DNA from: Fodinibius roseus
Lineage (GTDB): Bacteria > Bacteroidota > Rhodothermia > Balneolales > Balneolaceae
Reading direction: 5' to 3'
DNA: 64,000 nt
Assembly (NCBI RefSeq): GCF_900129315.1
Contig: NZ_FQUS01000024.1
Coordinates: 1 to 64,000, forward strand
Part shown: positions 62,949 through 64,000 of the stretch, one piece after another
How positions within the stretch are numbered: the stretch's first letter is position 1
Layout: each line of letters opens with the position of its first letter
Made by a program: the position numbers and the translations under genes
The notes under the pieces: model-generated
Seen by the model: the letters and a program-made list of their open reading frames with translations, nothing else
Database searches by the model: none
Told to the model about the DNA's origin: nothing

Positions 62949-64000
62949 ATGACTAAGAAGATTTTTCTCGATGAATCCGATATCCCCACCCACTGGTACA
63001 ATATCGTAGCGGATATGCCGAACAAACCGCAGCCGCCGCTGCATCCCAAAACGGGCGAACCCGCCGGTCCCGAGGATCTCTCACCGATATTCCCGATGGG
63101 ACTGATTGAGCAGGAAGTTTCTGCCGAGCAGTATATCGAAATTCCGGACGAAGTACGTGATATTTACAAAATTTGGCGTCCCTCCCCACTATATCGCGCT
63201 AATCAACTGGAGAAAGCCCTCGACACCCCGGCAAAGATTTATTACAAATACGAGGGAGTGAGTCCCAGCGGTTCACACAAACCCAATACGGCCGTCCCGC
63301 AGGTGTATTACAACAAGCGGGAAGGCATAAATAGTATTACCACCGAGACCGGGGCCGGACAGTGGGGCACCGCGCTGGCATTTGCCTGTGCACAGTTTGA
63401 CGTGAAGTGCGAGGTGTATATGGTTCGTATCAGCTATGATCAAAAGCCCTACCGGAAAGTGATGATGAATACGTTCGGTGCTGATGTATATCCCTCTCCG
63501 AGCGATCGCACGCAGGCTGGGCGTGATATTCTTGCCAAAGATCCGGATACCAGCGGCAGTTTGGGGATAGCCATCTCCGAGGCCATTGAACGCGCAGTAC
63601 AGGACGAGGAGACCAAATACTCCCTCGGGTCGGTGCTCAATCACGTGTTGCTGCATCAAACCATTATCGGTCAGGAAACGATCAAACAACTTGAATACGC
63701 GGGCAATTATCCCGACGTGGTGATTGCACCGCTCGGGGGAGGATCGAACTTCGCCGGTATCTCATTTCCATTCCTTAAAAATAATATCAGCGAAGATAAA
63801 AATACCCGTTTTGTTGCCGTAGAGCCGGCTTCTTGTCCGAAACTGACGAAGGGAGAATTTATGTACGACTTCGGAGATTCGGCAGGCTACACGCCACTGC
63901 TGCCCATGTATACCCTGGGACATAATTTTACCCCTGCGGCTATTCATGCGGGCGGATTGCGCTATCACGGGGCCAGCGTGCTCTGTAGCCAGCTGCTGAA
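62949..64000 (+). CDS. TrpB-like pyridoxal-phosphate enzyme (partial at window end)
   Basis: First 350 codons of a tryptophan-synthase-beta-like protein of the TrpB2 type (TIGR01415). The long N-terminal extension with [12 protein letters not shown] and [18 protein letters not shown] is specific to this type. The PLP Lys lies in [12 protein letters not shown], the carboxylate loop in [20 protein letters not shown], and the phosphate loop in [11 protein letters not shown]. TrpB2 makes Trp from indole and serine and can stand alone from TrpA. The gene runs off the right edge, so neither its end nor its neighbours are known. Confidence 0.93.
   Translation, partial: MTKKIFLDESDIPTHWYNIVADMPNKPQPPLHPKTGEPAGPEDLSPIFPMGLIEQEVSAEQYIEIPDEVRDIYKIWRPSPLYRANQLEKALDTPAKIYYKYEGVSPSGSHKPNTAVPQVYYNKREGINSITTETGAGQWGTALAFACAQFDVKCEVYMVRISYDQKPYRKVMMNTFGADVYPSPSDRTQAGRDILAKDPDTSGSLGIAISEAIERAVQDEETKYSLGSVLNHVLLHQTIIGQETIKQLEYAGNYPDVVIAPLGGGSNFAGISFPFLKNNISEDKNTRFVAVEPASCPKLTKGEFMYDFGDSAGYTPLLPMYTLGHNFTPAAIHAGGLRYHGASVLCSQLL

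Noticed and set aside
1-64000. CRISPR array
   Set aside because: No series of short identical repeats with regular spacers and no cas gene was seen. The dispersed 140-bp repeat is not an array.

Overview
The window reads as a chromosomal stretch from a member of the Bacteroidota-like superphylum, most probably Balneolota (Fodinibius/Aliifodinibius-type). The basis is two SusC/SusD pairs, an ECF sigma/FecR switch, an OmpH chaperone, a TIGR01415-type TrpB, a Bacteroidota-type promoter in front of a tRNA gene, and lipoproteins throughout. This placement is by gene content only; no phylogeny was run.

Region 1 (1-6260): a GT2 glycosyltransferase at the left edge, then an AT-rich accessory stretch with a frameshifted LuxR-type HTH gene, a decayed VKOR-thioredoxin gene, a lone AraC HTH domain, an OmpH-like chaperone and wreckage of an IS5-type transposase.

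Region 2 (6261-18186): the most interesting part, a compact export locus for ribosomally made peptides. It has two small cysteine-rich precursors with double-glycine-type leaders (58 aa with 10 Cys; 65 aa with 6 Cys). Each lies directly downstream of its own membrane protein that fuses a C39-like domain, a VKOR disulfide generator and a DsbA-like thioredoxin. Next come a lipoprotein propeller, a C39 peptidase ABC exporter, an HlyD adaptor, a LanC-like protein that appears to lack its zinc ligands, and a GT-A glycosyltransferase. No LanB/LanM dehydratase or radical SAM enzyme is present. The set fits a disulfide-rich, possibly glycosylated (glycocin-like) secreted peptide. The HTH-VKOR-precursor unit has been copied and has partly decayed; one remnant is a chimera of a C39 exporter and the HTH gene joined at an 8-nt microhomology.

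Region 3 (18281-51513): a large carbohydrate locus with markedly higher GC. It holds a BNR-4 protein, SusC/SusD pair 1, an alpha/beta hydrolase, NagB, two Gfo/Idh/MocA oxidoreductases, a 3-keto-disaccharide-hydrolase-like lipoprotein, an enolase-superfamily enzyme, a PQQ sugar dehydrogenase with cytochrome c, an NRAMP-fold transporter without metal motifs, an epimerase-like protein, a DHDPS-family aldolase, ECF sigma, FecR, SusC/SusD pair 2, a two-domain esterase, a sialate-O-acetylesterase-like protein and a sulfatase. Together they suggest uptake and breakdown of a sulfated, acylated, uronate- or amino-sugar-containing polysaccharide; the exact substrate is not settled.

Region 4 (51718-64000): more ordinary genes. 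On the minus strand are an AsmA-like protein, a 2Fe-2S ferredoxin, a small outer-membrane protein and a Ser/Thr kinase with TPRs. On the plus strand are an esterase-like protein, biotin carboxylase, MurQ, PlsC, a TonB-like protein, tRNA-Ser(GGA) and a TrpB-like gene cut by the window end. A dispersed repeat of about 140 bp with inverted ends occurs five times between genes from 25 kb to 57 kb.
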